Positions 1-9,078 of a stretch of DNA of 64,000 nucleotides are shown here, piece after piece (position 1 is the first letter of the stretch; each line of letters begins with the position of its first letter). The notes under the pieces are model-generated. The model did not search any database and was not told the DNA's origin. It worked only from the letters and a program-made list of their open reading frames with translations. The translations under genes and the position numbers were made by a program. The stretch is from positions 186,001 through 250,000 of the forward strand of contig JAAWDS010000006.1 in assembly GCA_022793895.1 (NCBI GenBank), in the 5' to 3' direction. Source of the stretch: Provencibacterium sp. (lineage in GTDB: Bacteria; Bacillota; Clostridia; Oscillospirales; Ruminococcaceae).

Positions 1-7
1 CAAATTT

Positions 8-463
8 ATGAACTATACCGATGCCATGGATCAGGTGCTGGGCAGCGAAAAGATTGCCGCCTTATTATCCCAAAACGAGGTTATGACCATCACCGTCACA
101 GGAACGGACGAAACGCAGTCCTCCAAGATACTTTCCAAGGTCGAGTCCTCTACAGCGGAGCAGAAGAATACCCACTGTTATTTTGCACCTCCGGAAGAGG
201 TTGCAGCCGCCCATGAGCTAGGGCTTTCCTATGGAAAGTATCAAGCCTTTTTACAAATACAAATGTTTGATCCCAGCATTACTCCTGAAACTATTCAGAA
301 GATGACAATGAGAGAAGTCCGAGACCTCATGGATCATTTGCCGCAGGATCATGAGAATGAAACACAGCTGCATGACTATAGGGGACAGGGACGCCATGGA
401 TTTGGCAACGGATATGGGAACGGCCGGGAATCCGGAAGGAAAAGGCAGGGAAACAGCGAATAG
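8..463 (+). CDS. RsgI-like anti-sigma factor fragment (C-terminal part), probably truncated by the window edge
   Basis: This 151-residue frame starts at an ATG at the very edge and the two codons before it are also open, so the real start probably lies outside the window. Around residues 65-110 it has the segment AAHELGLSYGKYQAFL followed by DPSITPETIQKMTMREVRDL. I associate this pattern from memory with cytoplasmic or C-terminal segments of Clostridia anti-sigma and RsgI/DUF-type proteins. The tail is rich in Gly, Arg and Gln (HGFGNGYGNG). No membrane segment is visible in the part present. A strong hairpin follows the stop, so it is the last gene of its transcript. The function is inferred; the family call is tentative. 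Confidence 0.5.
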   Translation: MNYTDAMDQVLGSEKIAALLSQNEVMTITVTGTDETQSSKILSKVESSTAEQKNTHCYFAPPEEVAAAHELGLSYGKYQAFLQIQMFDPSITPETIQKMTMREVRDLMDHLPQDHENETQLHDYRGQGRHGFGNGYGNGRESGRKRQGNSE

Positions 464-514
464 CAAAACAAGTAAGGACATAAACGGCGATGGGAAAAGA
501 GCCGCTGGTAAAGG

Positions 515-560
515 AATTGCCGCGCTTACCGCCTTCCTCTATGTAAGCGCGGCAATTATT
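515..560 (+). terminator. Hairpin terminator after the anti-sigma-like gene
   Basis: A perfect 15-bp inverted repeat (AATTGCCGCGCTTAC at 515-529, its complement at 543-557) with a 13-nt loop, followed by ATTTCCCC. It ends the first gene and isolates it from the arabinofuranosidase unit. Confidence 0.75.
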
Positions 561-639
561 TCCCCTGTTCAAAATCCTCCGGGCGGCAAGCATCTTTTGG
601 ACGCAGCCCGCTTACCAAAAAGAAAAATACGGCGGGGAC

Positions 640-668
640 TTCCACAACCGGTTAGCATCGGTTATAAT
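640..668 (+). promoter_or_regulatory. Probable sigma-A promoter of the GH51 gene
   Basis: A consensus -10 TATAAT at 663-668 has a weak -35 (TTCCAC, 640-645) 17 bp upstream. It lies 57 bp before the GH51 start and after the upstream terminator, so it is the natural promoter for 725-2502. Confidence 0.55.
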
Positions 669-724
669 GAAAAAGCGCCTCAGACAAAACAGGATTACCC
701 TCTTAAGGAAAGGAAGCGGACGAT

Positions 725-2206
725 ATGAACAAGCTGATCGTAAATACCTATAAAAAGCCCTCCCGCATCCACCGGAACCTCTATGGGCATTTTTCCGAAC
801 ACCTGGGCCGGTGCATCTATGGCGGTCTTTATGTGGGAGAGGACTCCCCCATCCCCAACACCAACGGCATGCGCAACGATGTTGTGAGCGCCCTGCGCAA
901 CATCCGTGTGCCCGTGCTGCGCTGGCCGGGCGGCTGCTTTGCCGACGAGTACCATTGGAAGGACGGCATCGGCGAAAAAAGTCTGCGCAAGCGGATGGTC
1001 AACACCCACTGGGGCGGGGTCGTGGAGGACAACAGTTTCGGTACGCACGAGTTTATGGAGCTGTGCCGTCAGTTGGACTGCGCGCCCTATGTCAATGGAA
1101 ACGTTGGCAGCGGCTCCGTTCAGGAAATGCAGGAATGGGTGGAATATATGACCTTTGACGGCGAATCCCCCATGGCGCGGCTGCGCGGGGAAAACGGCCG
1201 TCCCAAGCCCTGGAGCCTCCGCTATTTCGGGATCGGGAACGAAAACTGGGGCTGCGGCGGCAACATGACCGCCGAGGAATACGCGAACCAGTTCCGCCGC
1301 TATCAAACCTATGTGCGCAACTATGGCGAAAACAAAATTTACAAAATCGCCTGCGGGCCCAATGTGGACGACTACCACTGGACCGAGGTTCTTATGCGCG
1401 AGGCCGGCCGCTTTATGGACGGGCTGACGCTCCACCACTACTCCTATTGCGGCGATGATTTCAGCCACAAGGGCAGCGCGTTGGACTTTAAAGAGGAGGA
1501 GTGGTATTCCCTCCTCCACAAAGCGCTCTATATGGACGACCTGATTCAAATCCACAAAGGGATTATGCAGCGCTATGATCCGGAAGGCCGGGTGGGCCTT
1601 CTAGTGGATGAATGGGGCTCCTGGCACGAAGTGGAGCCGGGCGCCAACCCCGGATTCCTCTACCAACAGAATACCATTCGGGACGCGATGGTAGCTGCCG
1701 TCACGCTCAACATCTTCAACAAACACAGCGACCGGGTACGGATGGCCAACATCGCTCAGACGGTCAACGTCCTTCAATCGATGATCCTGACCGAAGGGGA
1801 AAAGATGGTCCTAACCCCCTCCTATTTCGTTTTTGATCTGTACCAGGATCATCAGGATGCCATGCTGGTGGACAGCTTTGTAGAAACGGAGATGGTGGGA
1901 GAAGGCGCTTACCGCATCCCTGCTCTCCACGAATCCGCCTCGCTTTCCGAGAACGGACGGCTGACCGTTACCTTAGCAAACCTTTCCTTAGAAACCGCTT
2001 ATGACATAGATGCGGTTCTTCTGGGAAGCTCGCTGAACGGTGTTGAAGCGACCCTTCTTTCCGGCGAAATGGCGGCGCATAACGATTTTGAGCATCCGCA
2101 ATCTGTGAAGCCGGCCGCTTTCAGCCAGGAGGTCCGTCTCACCTCCTCCGGCGCCGCCTTCCAAATCCCTCCCCACAGCATTGTGAAGCTCTCCTTCCAC
2201 GCATAA
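725..2206 (+). CDS. abfA: Alpha-L-arabinofuranosidase, glycoside hydrolase family 51
   Basis: This enzyme releases alpha-linked L-arabinofuranose from arabinan, arabinoxylan or their oligosaccharides, by a retaining mechanism in this family. The 493-residue length is normal for GH51. The (beta/alpha)8 barrel shows the [13 protein letters not shown] segment and [11 protein letters not shown], where Glu173 is the expected acid/base. [15 protein letters not shown] carries the expected nucleophile, Glu296. The C-terminal beta-sandwich ends near SIVKLSF. No signal peptide is seen, so it should act in the cytoplasm on imported oligosaccharides. The start has AGGAAAGGAAG eight bases upstream. It is probably co-transcribed with the small Cys-rich gene after it, and works with the GH127 enzyme and AraB/AraD encoded further along. 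Confidence 0.95.
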   Translation: MNKLIVNTYKKPSRIHRNLYGHFSEHLGRCIYGGLYVGEDSPIPNTNGMRNDVVSALRNIRVPVLRWPGGCFADEYHWKDGIGEKSLRKRMVNTHWGGVVEDNSFGTHEFMELCRQLDCAPYVNGNVGSGSVQEMQEWVEYMTFDGESPMARLRGENGRPKPWSLRYFGIGNENWGCGGNMTAEEYANQFRRYQTYVRNYGENKIYKIACGPNVDDYHWTEVLMREAGRFMDGLTLHHYSYCGDDFSHKGSALDFKEEEWYSLLHKALYMDDLIQIHKGIMQRYDPEGRVGLLVDEWGSWHEVEPGANPGFLYQQNTIRDAMVAAVTLNIFNKHSDRVRMANIAQTVNVLQSMILTEGEKMVLTPSYFVFDLYQDHQDAMLVDSFVETEMVGEGAYRIPALHESASLSENGRLTVTLANLSLETAYDIDAVLLGSSLNGVEATLLSGEMAAHNDFEHPQSVKPAAFSQEVRLTSSGAAFQIPPHSIVKLSFHA

Positions 2207-2226
2207 AGCCCTAAGGAGGGGGGGAT

Positions 2227-2502
2227 ATGGACTGCAAACGCTGCCTTTTAGAAGAGCTATCCCGGCAAGCCTTTCAAAATATTTATGCGTACATCGATTC
2301 GATTCCCGAAGAACAAAAGGTTCCAAAAAAGGTTTACCGGGAGCGGCTGGAAAAATGTAAAAGCTGTAGCCAGCTTATCCAGGGCATGTGCTCGCTTTGC
2401 GGCTGCTTTGTCGAGGTGAGGGCCGCTAAAAAGCGGAGCGATTGCCCGAATATTCCGAAAAACTGGGAACGGTATATAGACGGCGAAAATCCTGCCTCAT
2501 AG
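2227..2502 (+). CDS. Small Cys-rich protein of the DUF6171 type
   Basis: A 91-residue protein preceded by a very strong AAGGAGGGGGG ribosome binding site, 20 bp after the GH51 stop, so probably in the same transcript. It has four cysteine groups (CKRC near the N-terminus, CKSC, CSLCGCF and DCPN) and ends NIPKNWERY. This spacing suggests a structural zinc site. I recognise the pattern as a small uncharacterised Clostridia family (DUF6171). Its function is not known and the neighbourhood to the arabinosidase may be incidental. Confidence 0.75.
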   Translation: MDCKRCLLEELSRQAFQNIYAYIDSIPEEQKVPKKVYRERLEKCKSCSQLIQGMCSLCGCFVEVRAAKKRSDCPNIPKNWERYIDGENPAS

Positions 2503-2504
2503 GG

Positions 2505-2548
2505 GAGGGCGCGTTGCAGAATGAATTTCTGCAACGCGCCCTCTTTGC
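2505..2548 (+). terminator. GCGTTGCA-type hairpin terminator, copy 1
   Basis: A 16-bp perfect inverted repeat (2505-2520 with 2528-2543; core GCGCGTTGCAGA) and a 7-nt loop are followed by TTTGCCGTTTT. It lies between convergent genes. The same core occurs in the hairpins at 47557-47594 and 62787-62825. Confidence 0.85.
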
Positions 2549-2582
2549 CGTTTTAGCTGTTGCCGGCTGAAACGAATACAGC

Positions 2583-3347
2583 TTATAGAAAGCATTCATT
2601 TTTCTTCGCTTCCCGGCAAGCCTTTTTCAGCTTGGCACTCCCAGCCGTCAAAAGCAGCTTCGGAATCTTCCTGGCCTTCTTTGGGCAAATCGAAATACAG
2701 CGCATACAGGAAATACAGACAGCCGTATTGGTGTGGGAGGGCTGCCCGGCCGGGATCGCATGGACTGGGCATTTCTCTGCGCAAAGCCCGCACCGGATAC
2801 AAGATTTCCCTGTTCGGGGCTTCATCGGAACCCCGCGATATGCGCGGTAAGGGCGGTTCCCAGGAACACGCAACCTCTCGGATACCTTTCCAGCCTCGAT
2901 TTCTGAACGGATTTTTACTGCAAATTCCGCCAGCTCCTTCTTATCCTGCGCGTTGGGCCTTCCCTCCGCGAACGGACGCAGAATCGAATGCTCGGCAATC
3001 GCAGCAACAGCGGCCACAGGGAAAAAACTTGCGTTCTGCAACGTATCTTGCAGCTCGGCGAGGGTATCCTCATAGGCGCGGTTCCCATAGACCGCCACTA
3101 GGATAGCCCTGGCGCGGTTTCCCTTCATCGATTGTAAGCGCGAAACAGCGGTAGCGGGGACCCTGCCTCCATAAGAGGGAACCGATACAATGCAGATATC
3201 CTCCTCTTGAAACGAAAAGCGGGAAAAATCTAAGGTACAGTCCGTTAGATCCACCCGGATACTCTCTGAACAGAAGGACTCTGTAAAGGCTTCCGAAACC
3301 TTTTGGGTACCGCCGGTAGGACTGAATACAATTTCATAGACAGGCAT
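2583..3347 (-). CDS. EFR1-type flavodoxin/ferredoxin fusion protein
   Basis: A 254-residue electron-carrier protein. The N-terminal part begins MPVYEIVFSPTGGTQKV, whose SPTGGT loop is a flavodoxin FMN-phosphate motif, and the first 150 residues look like a flavodoxin fold. The C-terminal part has two CxxCxxCxxxCP clusters (CIRCGLCAEKCP and CISCMRCISICP), typical of two [4Fe-4S] ferredoxin sites. This layout matches Clostridia EFR1 family proteins, whose redox partners are not defined. The chosen start has AAAGGAGAA upstream; an upstream in-frame extension to 3425 lacks such a site. The gene converges on the DUF6171 gene and stands alone. Confidence 0.9.
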   Translation of the reverse strand: MPVYEIVFSPTGGTQKVSEAFTESFCSESIRVDLTDCTLDFSRFSFQEEDICIVSVPSYGGRVPATAVSRLQSMKGNRARAILVAVYGNRAYEDTLAELQDTLQNASFFPVAAVAAIAEHSILRPFAEGRPNAQDKKELAEFAVKIRSEIEAGKVSERLRVPGNRPYRAYRGVPMKPRTGKSCIRCGLCAEKCPVHAIPAGQPSHTNTAVCISCMRCISICPKKARKIPKLLLTAGSAKLKKACREAKKNECFL

Positions 3348-3480
3348 TGGTTCGTTCTCCTTTCTCCATCTTCTAAAGGCGATGAAGCTCCCCTTTTCAC
3401 ACCTGGGATTCCACCGGTTTTTCATACTTCACAGGGCTCACGCCTTGCTTGTCCGTCTGCTCTCTGAAAGGCGGCCTCCC

Positions 3481-4368
3481 CTAACGGATATTGATGTGCC
3501 GTAAACTGAACGCATCCCGAAACTGTGTTGGAGTGACGCCTTCCAGACGCTTAAAAAGCCGCATAAAATATTTCTCATCCGGAAAGCCCAACTGGGCCGC
3601 CACCTCCCGGACGGTGCTATCCGAGGAAAGCAGCAGCTCCCGCGCTCTATCGATTCGCGTTTTTTGTATAAATTGCAGCAGAGAATAACCGGTGCGCTGC
3701 CGGACTAAGCCGGACAGATAGTTCACGTTATAGCTGAAACGGGCCGCTACCTCTCCAGCCGTCATCGGCCCGTCCGCATGGGTGCGGATCCACTCCATCA
3801 CCTCGCTGTAGCGCGCCTTCCCGGTTGGGCGGTAGCTGGTATAGTAGGTATCCGCCGCCTGTTGAGTCAGCTCGATGAGCAGGCTGGTCAGCCCATAGTC
3901 ACAGGCGCAGCGGGTATAATATCCCCGGCGCGCATAATCCATCAGCTGCCGGAATAAAACGCTCGTCCGATCTGGCTGCGGCAGCCGGAGAGTTTCCGGC
4001 AGCAGAACCGTTCTCTGAGCGTCCGCGGCCGCTCCCTGCCGCAGCAGATAGTAATCTTCCACCGCCTCGGCCTCCGGCGCTGTCCGCTCTCTGGCTTCCG
4101 GTAAGCAGGTGAAATGGCACCAATCGTAACGGACAAAAGAGCTGTTTCCGGATCCGCTGTGCTCCTCCCCCGCGCGCAGGAGCAGCATTTCCCCAGGACC
4201 CACATCCCGCGGTTCCCCGCCCTGCTGCATGTGCAGAACCCCAGCCTGTCCCAATATCAGGCAATGGTTATCCAGCCTGCGCCGGGCGTGCCGGAAGGCT
4301 TCTCCCCCCACAAACTGTCCGCAAGAAAGAAAGCGCACCGGCCGCTCACAAAGCAAGCGCAGGAACAT
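3481..4368 (-). CDS. AraC-family transcriptional regulator with N-terminal cupin domain
   Basis: A 295-residue regulator. The first 150 residues read as an AraC-type cupin sensor (segment DNHCLILGQAG, then PGEMLLLRAGEEH). The last 100 carry the double helix-turn-helix, ending VREVAAQLGFPDEKYFMRLFKRLEGVTPTQFR, a near-canonical AraC/XylS signature. It is divergent from the GH127 gene and faces it across a compact control region, so it probably controls that gene in response to arabinose or an arabinoside. The start at 4368 is preferred because the TTGACA/TACAAT promoter at 4399-4428 would lie inside any longer frame. Confidence 0.9.
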   Translation of the reverse strand: MFLRLLCERPVRFLSCGQFVGGEAFRHARRRLDNHCLILGQAGVLHMQQGGEPRDVGPGEMLLLRAGEEHSGSGNSSFVRYDWCHFTCLPEARERTAPEAEAVEDYYLLRQGAAADAQRTVLLPETLRLPQPDRTSVLFRQLMDYARRGYYTRCACDYGLTSLLIELTQQAADTYYTSYRPTGKARYSEVMEWIRTHADGPMTAGEVAARFSYNVNYLSGLVRQRTGYSLLQFIQKTRIDRARELLLSSDSTVREVAAQLGFPDEKYFMRLFKRLEGVTPTQFRDAFSLRHINIR

Positions 4369-4398
4369 TTCCAATGGGTCCCCCTCCCCTCTTTCTCC

Positions 4399-4428
4399 AT
4401 TGTAGCCCGCAGCTCCGGCCGTTGTCAA
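4399..4428 (-). promoter_or_regulatory. Sigma-A promoter of the AraC-type regulator
   Basis: On the minus strand, -35 TTGACA (4423-4428) and -10 TACAAT (4399-4404) are separated by 18 bp. The start site should fall near 4392, giving a leader of about 24 nt before the ATG at 4368. Confidence 0.8.
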
Positions 4429-4456
4429 GCAACAACCTGAGAAATATCCACCTAAT

Positions 4457-4522
4457 CTATCGCTTCCAGTACCGACAAATGCCGGCCGGCCTGCTATACT
4501 GGAGGCAAAACGGAAGCGATAG
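4457..4522 (+). promoter_or_regulatory. GH127 promoter flanked by an 11-bp inverted repeat
   Basis: The -10 TATACT (4495-4500) and a moderate -35 CCGACA (4472-4477) are 17 bp apart. They sit between perfect inverted copies of CTATCGCTTCC at 4457-4467 and 4512-4522. The spacer also holds the palindrome GCCGGCCGGC (4481-4490). The arrangement suggests an operator for the divergent AraC-type protein. The binding is inferred. Confidence 0.6.
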
Positions 4523-4580
4523 AAGGCCCTCTTTGGTCTCCCGCCAAAAAGGATGCCTTCGTGGAAAGGAAGGATTCACC

Positions 4581-6512
4581 ATGGCAAACGCCAACGGCAT
4601 GCACATGACCGTTACCGATCCCTTTTGGAGCAGCCGGATAGAAACGGTCCGCACCCAGATGATCCCCTACCAGTGGGAAGCGCTCAACGACCGCCTGCCG
4701 GACGCCGAACCCAGCCACTGCGTTCACAATTATAAGGTAGCGTCCGGCCAGGAGGCCGGAAGATTTGAGGGATGCGTTTTTCAGGACAGCGACCTAGCAA
4801 AATGGATTGAAGCCGCCAGCTATACGCTCATCTCCCACCCGGATCCCACCTTGCAGAAAACGCTTGCGGATCTCATCGAGCTGATAGCCAGCGCCCAGCA
4901 GCCGGATGGCTATCTAGACACCTATTACATCATTAATGGCCTGGATAAGCGCTTTACCAATCTGCGGGATCACCATGAGCTCTACTGCGCGGGGCACCTG
5001 ATCGAAGCGGCCGTTGCCCATCACGAGGCCACCGGAAGCAGGATGCTCCTGGATGTCGCCCGGCGTCTGGCGGACTGCATGGAAAGGAATTTCGGCGCCG
5101 AACCCGGCAAAATGCGCGGTTATCCGGGGCATGAGGTGCTTGAAATGGCGCTTGTCCGCCTTTATAACGTCACCGAAGAAGAGCGCTATCTTCACCTGGC
5201 GCGCTATTTTGTCGAAGAGCGCGGACAGGCCCCACTCTATTTTGAGGAAGAGGAAAAGAAAACCGGAAACCATTGCCATTGGTCGGATGGCCCTCTGGGC
5301 CTTCAATATTACCAGGCGGGTAAACCTATCCGCGAACAGACCGACGCCGAAGGGCACGCGGTGCGCGCCGTTTATTACTATTCCGGCGTGGCCGACGTCG
5401 CCCGCCTGACCGGTGATGAAAGCCTTCTCGCCGCCTGCGACCGGATGTGGGAGAGCATTACCCGCCGCCGCATGTATATTACCGGTGGTATCGGCTCCTC
5501 CGACTATGGGGAGGCGTTCACCTATGACTACGACCTCCCGAACGATACGGCCTATGCGGAAACCTGCGCCGCTATCGGCCTGGTCTTCTTTGCGCGCCGT
5601 ATGCTGGCTATCCGCAAGCGGGGCGAATATGCCGACGTCATAGAACGCGCGCTGTATAACGGCATCCTGTCCGGCATGTCGCTGGACGGACAGTCCTTCT
5701 TCTATGTAAACCCGCTGGAGGTGGTCCCGGAAGCCTGTGAAAAGGATCAACTGCGCCGCCATGTCCAGCCGGAACGCCAAAAGTGGTTTGGCTGTGCCTG
5801 CTGTCCTCCCAACCTGGCCCGCCTGCTGGCCTCGCTGGATCGCTACGCCTATTCCACCGAGGAAAACAACGTATTTGTCCACCTGTATCTAGGCGGCTCG
5901 CTGGAAGCGTTCCCCGGTGGGGAACGGGTGGTTCTTGAGCTCTCCTCCGGCTATCCCTGGAATGGGGAGATCCGTCTGCGCATAACCGAACGGGAAAGCA
6001 GCGCACCGTTCACCCTCGCGCTGCGTATTCCCGGATGGTGCCGGAACTACACCGTCTCCGCCGGCGGCGAAGCCTGCCCGGAAAAGGCTCAGGATGGCTA
6101 CCTCTATCTGACCCGCGCCTGGAAGGCGGGCGATGAAATTTGTCTGTCGCTCTCCATGCCGGTGGAAAGGATCAAAGCCCATCCGGCGGTCCGTGCAGAT
6201 ATCGGGAAGATCGCGCTCATGCGCGGCCCCATCGTCTATTGTCTAGAGGAAGCGGATAATGGGGCAGACCTGCATCATATCCGTCTAGGGGATTCCCCTC
6301 TGTTCCAAACGCGCTGGGACGAGAGGACGCTCGGCGGCATAACGGTCATCACCTGCGAAGGGAAGCGGCTGGCGAAGGCCGGTTGGGAGGATGGAGCCCT
6401 CTACCGTCCTCAGGCGGAAGAGGATTACCATACCGTTCCCCTGCGCTTTATCCCCTACTATGCCTGGGCAAACCGCGGCCCCGGTGAAATGGCCGTTTGG
6501 ATCCGGCAATAA
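4581..6512 (+). CDS. Beta-L-arabinofuranosidase, glycoside hydrolase family 127
   Basis: This enzyme removes terminal beta-L-arabinofuranose. It is 643 residues long, normal for GH127. Landmarks of the zinc-thiolate active site are visible: YAETC gives Glu327 and Cys329, and WFGCACCPPN gives Cys407-Cys408. By comparison with Bifidobacterium HypBA1 these match the metal ligands and the cysteine nucleophile, and Glu311 in GEAF matches its general acid/base. The N-terminal alpha/alpha-barrel covers about residues 1-430 and the C-terminal part is beta-rich. No signal peptide is seen. The start follows GGAAAGGAAGG by seven bases; the longer open frame back to 4374 crosses the promoter and is rejected. 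Confidence 0.94.
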   Translation: MANANGMHMTVTDPFWSSRIETVRTQMIPYQWEALNDRLPDAEPSHCVHNYKVASGQEAGRFEGCVFQDSDLAKWIEAASYTLISHPDPTLQKTLADLIELIASAQQPDGYLDTYYIINGLDKRFTNLRDHHELYCAGHLIEAAVAHHEATGSRMLLDVARRLADCMERNFGAEPGKMRGYPGHEVLEMALVRLYNVTEEERYLHLARYFVEERGQAPLYFEEEEKKTGNHCHWSDGPLGLQYYQAGKPIREQTDAEGHAVRAVYYYSGVADVARLTGDESLLAACDRMWESITRRRMYITGGIGSSDYGEAFTYDYDLPNDTAYAETCAAIGLVFFARRMLAIRKRGEYADVIERALYNGILSGMSLDGQSFFYVNPLEVVPEACEKDQLRRHVQPERQKWFGCACCPPNLARLLASLDRYAYSTEENNVFVHLYLGGSLEAFPGGERVVLELSSGYPWNGEIRLRITERESSAPFTLALRIPGWCRNYTVSAGGEACPEKAQDGYLYLTRAWKAGDEICLSLSMPVERIKAHPAVRADIGKIALMRGPIVYCLEEADNGADLHHIRLGDSPLFQTRWDERTLGGITVITCEGKRLAKAGWEDGALYRPQAEEDYHTVPLRFIPYYAWANRGPGEMAVWIRQ

Positions 6513-6520
6513 CCTTAAAC

Positions 6521-6560
6521 GCCCCCTCTGCGTACGGAATGCTTGCGCAGAGGGGGTTTC
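6521..6560 (+). terminator. Terminator after the GH127 gene
   Basis: An 11-bp perfect stem, CCCCCTCTGCG (6522-6532) with CGCAGAGGGGG (6546-6556), followed by TTTCTG. It ends the GH127 transcript 10 bp after its stop. Confidence 0.8.
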
Positions 6561-6653
6561 TGCCCTACAAGAAAGAAACAGAGCTTCAGAAGGAAGAGCC
6601 CGGCATAATACCTTGTATATTGCGGGGCGTTTCCCTATGTAAAGTTCATTGCT

Positions 6654-7121
6654 TTACAGGTGTTTCCGGTGCTGCCAGTGGATTCCAATGTGGCCAACGC
6701 CTAAAAGAATCGCGGAAAGGCTCAATCCTGGCGCCTTTCCATAGATCCCCAAAAACAGAAAGGCAAGAACCGGAAGCGTTGCCCCTGCCACCGGGATACC
6801 GCAAAAGCTGCTGTAAAAATCCGCCAGCGTGCGGCCGCTGCGAAAATAACGTATCCACCAGCCTTCATAGAGGAGCATACAGGCTGCGGCGGCAAAAAGC
6901 CAGCCGCACCAGGGACTCCAGCCGTGCGGATCATAATCGGAAAAGAAAAGTGCGAAACAGGTTACGAGCACCTGCCCCGTTTTCTCAAGGATCAGCAGGA
7001 TTCTGTTTTCCCCTGCATCGCTATATCCCTGCGGCTGGGCTTTAATCCAAGCGAGATTTGGGATGATCAGCATCAGATAAAAAATCAGCCCCACGTAAGA
7101 AAAACCGAAGGTTCCAAACAC
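6654..7121 (-). CDS. Small integral membrane protein of unknown function
   Basis: A 155-residue protein with about four hydrophobic segments: FGFSYVGLIFYLMLII at the start, LVTCFALFF, LFAAAACMLLYEG and GATLPVLAFLFLGIYG, with a His-rich end (HIGIHWQHRKHL). The pattern NLAWIKAQPQGY after the first segment and ENRILLILEKTGQ look like conserved family positions, but I cannot name the family. A GTG start at 7121 is chosen because GGGGAGGGG lies six bases upstream. The ATG-initiated longer form would begin inside the tsf terminator hairpin. It faces the GH127 gene convergently. Confidence 0.65.
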   Translation of the reverse strand: MFGTFGFSYVGLIFYLMLIIPNLAWIKAQPQGYSDAGENRILLILEKTGQVLVTCFALFFSDYDPHGWSPWCGWLFAAAACMLLYEGWWIRYFRSGRTLADFYSSFCGIPVAGATLPVLAFLFLGIYGKAPGLSLSAILLGVGHIGIHWQHRKHL

Positions 7122-7150
7122 AGGCCGCCCCTCCCCAAACAATAGAAAAT

Positions 7151-7179
7151 CACCGGCATGGGGAAGCCCCACGCCGGTG
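7151..7179 (-). terminator. Terminator of the rpsB-tsf operon
   Basis: The hairpin has stem CACCGGC plus TGGGG (one mismatch between) around an AAG loop. On the minus strand it is followed by ATTTTCTATTG. It lies 20 bp after the tsf stop. Confidence 0.8.
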
Positions 7180-7198
7180 ACGGTAAACCGGAAGCCGG

Positions 7199-8101
7199 TT
7201 ATTTAATCATCGAAGCCACTTCGTCGGCGAGATTATCCTCCCGCTTTTCGATGCCCTCGCCCTTCTCAAAACGGACAAAGCCGGTAACACTAATCTTGCC
7301 GCCAAGCGCCTTCGCGGTATTTTCCACGTACTGCGCAACCGAGATATCCCCGTCCTTAATGAACGGCTGATCCAGCAAGCAGACCTCTTTATAGTATTTC
7401 TGAATGCGGCCGTTTACCATCTTCTCCGCGATGTTCTGGGGCTTGCCCTCGTTCACCGCCTGGGCGGTAAGGATCTCCTTCTCTTTGGCGATGGTCTCCG
7501 CCGGAACCGCATCCCGATTCAGATAGGCCGGGGTTGCAGCCGCCACCTGCATGGCAACATCCTTCGCAAACTCGTTAAACCCATCCTTACCGGCCGCATC
7601 GGTGTCAAACCCGACCATAACGCCGATACGCCCGCCGCCGTGAATATAGGTGACAAAATCGCCCTCAAAGCGCGCAAAACGCCGCACGTGCATGTTTTCG
7701 CCAATGGTGAGGATCTTATCCTTGAGCAGTTGGTCAACGGTGAACTCGCTTCCCGAAGCCTTCAGGCCCATGAGCGCCTCCACATCGGCCGGATTCTGCT
7801 CGGCAATCGTCTTTGCGCAGATATCGACAAATTCCATAAACGAAGCGTTTTTCGCAACAAAATCGGTTTCGGCGTTTACCTCAACCACAACGCCGACCTT
7901 ATCGCCCTCATATGCATAAACAACGCCCTCGGCGGCAACGCGGCCGGCCTTTTTGGCGGCGGCGGCAAGGCCCTTCTCGCGCAGGAGCTCAATCGCCTTT
8001 TCCATATCCCCGTTCGCATCGTTCAGCGCTTTTTTGCAGTCCATCATGCCGCAGCCAGTGCGCTCGCGCAGGGCGGCTACATCCTTTGCCGTAAATGCCA
8101 T
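7199..8101 (-). CDS. tsf: Elongation factor Ts
   Basis: EF-Ts exchanges GDP for GTP on EF-Tu in the cytoplasm. The 300-residue protein starts [26 protein letters not shown], an N-terminal UBA-like domain typical of the family. It also shows the core segment [16 protein letters not shown], which contacts EF-Tu. The length is normal. The start has GGGAGGAATTAAA before ATG. It follows rpsB by 97 bp, the standard ribosomal operon order, and is closed by its own terminator. Confidence 0.98.
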   Translation of the reverse strand: MAFTAKDVAALRERTGCGMMDCKKALNDANGDMEKAIELLREKGLAAAAKKAGRVAAEGVVYAYEGDKVGVVVEVNAETDFVAKNASFMEFVDICAKTIAEQNPADVEALMGLKASGSEFTVDQLLKDKILTIGENMHVRRFARFEGDFVTYIHGGGRIGVMVGFDTDAAGKDGFNEFAKDVAMQVAAATPAYLNRDAVPAETIAKEKEILTAQAVNEGKPQNIAEKMVNGRIQKYYKEVCLLDQPFIKDGDISVAQYVENTAKALGGKISVTGFVRFEKGEGIEKREDNLADEVASMIK

Positions 8102-8198
8102 TTTAATTCCTCCCTATCCATGAGCCGGCGCGCCCGGTGCTCCCGAACGCGCGGCATTCCTTTTCTATGCAGTTTTCCCAGACGCTGCGGGAATAAAA

Positions 8199-8960
8199 CT
8201 ACTTCTCTTCCTCATCGGTCTCGTTTTCCTTCTCGGCCTGCGCAGCCGCAGCCTCTTCGCTGGCAGCGGCGCCCTGCATGCCCTGACGGCCTTCGAGGAT
8301 CGCGTCGGCCATCGTGGAAGAAATCAGCTTTACGGCGCGGATCGCGTCGTCGTTGCCAGGAATCACATAATCAATCTCGTCCGGGTCGCAGTTGGTATCA
8401 ACGATAGCGACGATCGGAATCCCCAGGTTCTTCGCTTCGGCTACTGCGATGCGCTCTTTGCGCGGATCGACGATAAACAGCGCCGCCGGGAGCTTGTTCA
8501 TGCGCTTAATGCCACCCATGAACTTTTCGAGCTTCTCAATTTCGAGGTTAAGCTTAATAACCTCTTTTTTCGGCAGGCGATCAAAGGTGCCGTCCTCCTC
8601 CATCTTGCGCAGTTGGGCAAGACGGTCGATGCGGCGGCGGATGGTCTTAAAGTTGGTGAGCATACCGCCCAGCCAACGGGCGTTTACAAAGTGCGCGCCC
8701 GCGCGCTCCGCTTCCTCGCGGATGGAATCGCCCGCCTGCTTCTTGGTGCCGACAAAAAGCACCTCGCCGCCCTCGGTGGAAATATCGCGCACAAACATGT
8801 AGGCTTCTTCCAGCTTCTTAACGGTCTTTTGCAGGTCGATGATGTAAATCCCGTTGCGCTCGGTAAAGATGTACCGCGCCATCTTAGGGTTCCACCTGCG
8901 GGTCTGGTGGCCGAAGTGAACGCCGGCCTCCAGGAGCTGTTTCATAGATACAACTGCCAT
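8199..8960 (-). CDS. rpsB: 30S ribosomal protein S2
   Basis: S2 binds the head/body junction of the 30S subunit. The 253-residue sequence begins [27 protein letters not shown], the classic S2 signature, and contains the second signature [12 protein letters not shown]. The tail after residue 230 is acidic and Glu/Ala-rich ([11 protein letters not shown]). The start follows AAGGAGGAATTTTAGAA. It heads the rpsB-tsf operon and has a 5' leader of about 110 nt containing a palindrome next to the ribosome binding site. Confidence 0.98.
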   Translation of the reverse strand: MAVVSMKQLLEAGVHFGHQTRRWNPKMARYIFTERNGIYIIDLQKTVKKLEEAYMFVRDISTEGGEVLFVGTKKQAGDSIREEAERAGAHFVNARWLGGMLTNFKTIRRRIDRLAQLRKMEEDGTFDRLPKKEVIKLNLEIEKLEKFMGGIKRMNKLPAALFIVDPRKERIAVAEAKNLGIPIVAIVDTNCDPDEIDYVIPGNDDAIRAVKLISSTMADAILEGRQGMQGAAASEEAAAAQAEKENETDEEEK

Positions 8961-8979
8961 TTCTAAAATTCCTCCTTAC

Positions 8980-8991
8980 AGGTTTAAACCT
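8980..8991 (-). promoter_or_regulatory. Palindrome AGGTTTAAACCT in the rpsB leader
   Basis: A perfect 12-bp palindrome directly upstream of the rpsB AGGAGG site (8971-8976). A further TCTGA/TCAGA pair lies upstream in the leader. Both could form leader structure, perhaps for feedback by S2, as seen in other bacterial rpsB leaders. Regulation is inferred. Confidence 0.35.
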
Positions 8992-9078
8992 CCGCCCTGC
9001 TTTTCGCCCGCGCGTTTATCTGACAACGAATCAGACAACCTGCAATTCACGCGAAACAAGGCGTGCGTTTTCCGAGAT

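Noticed and set aside
4374-4580. Longer N-terminus for the GH127 enzyme
   Set aside because: It would cross both divergent promoters and their operator; the ATG at 4581 has a good ribosome binding site.
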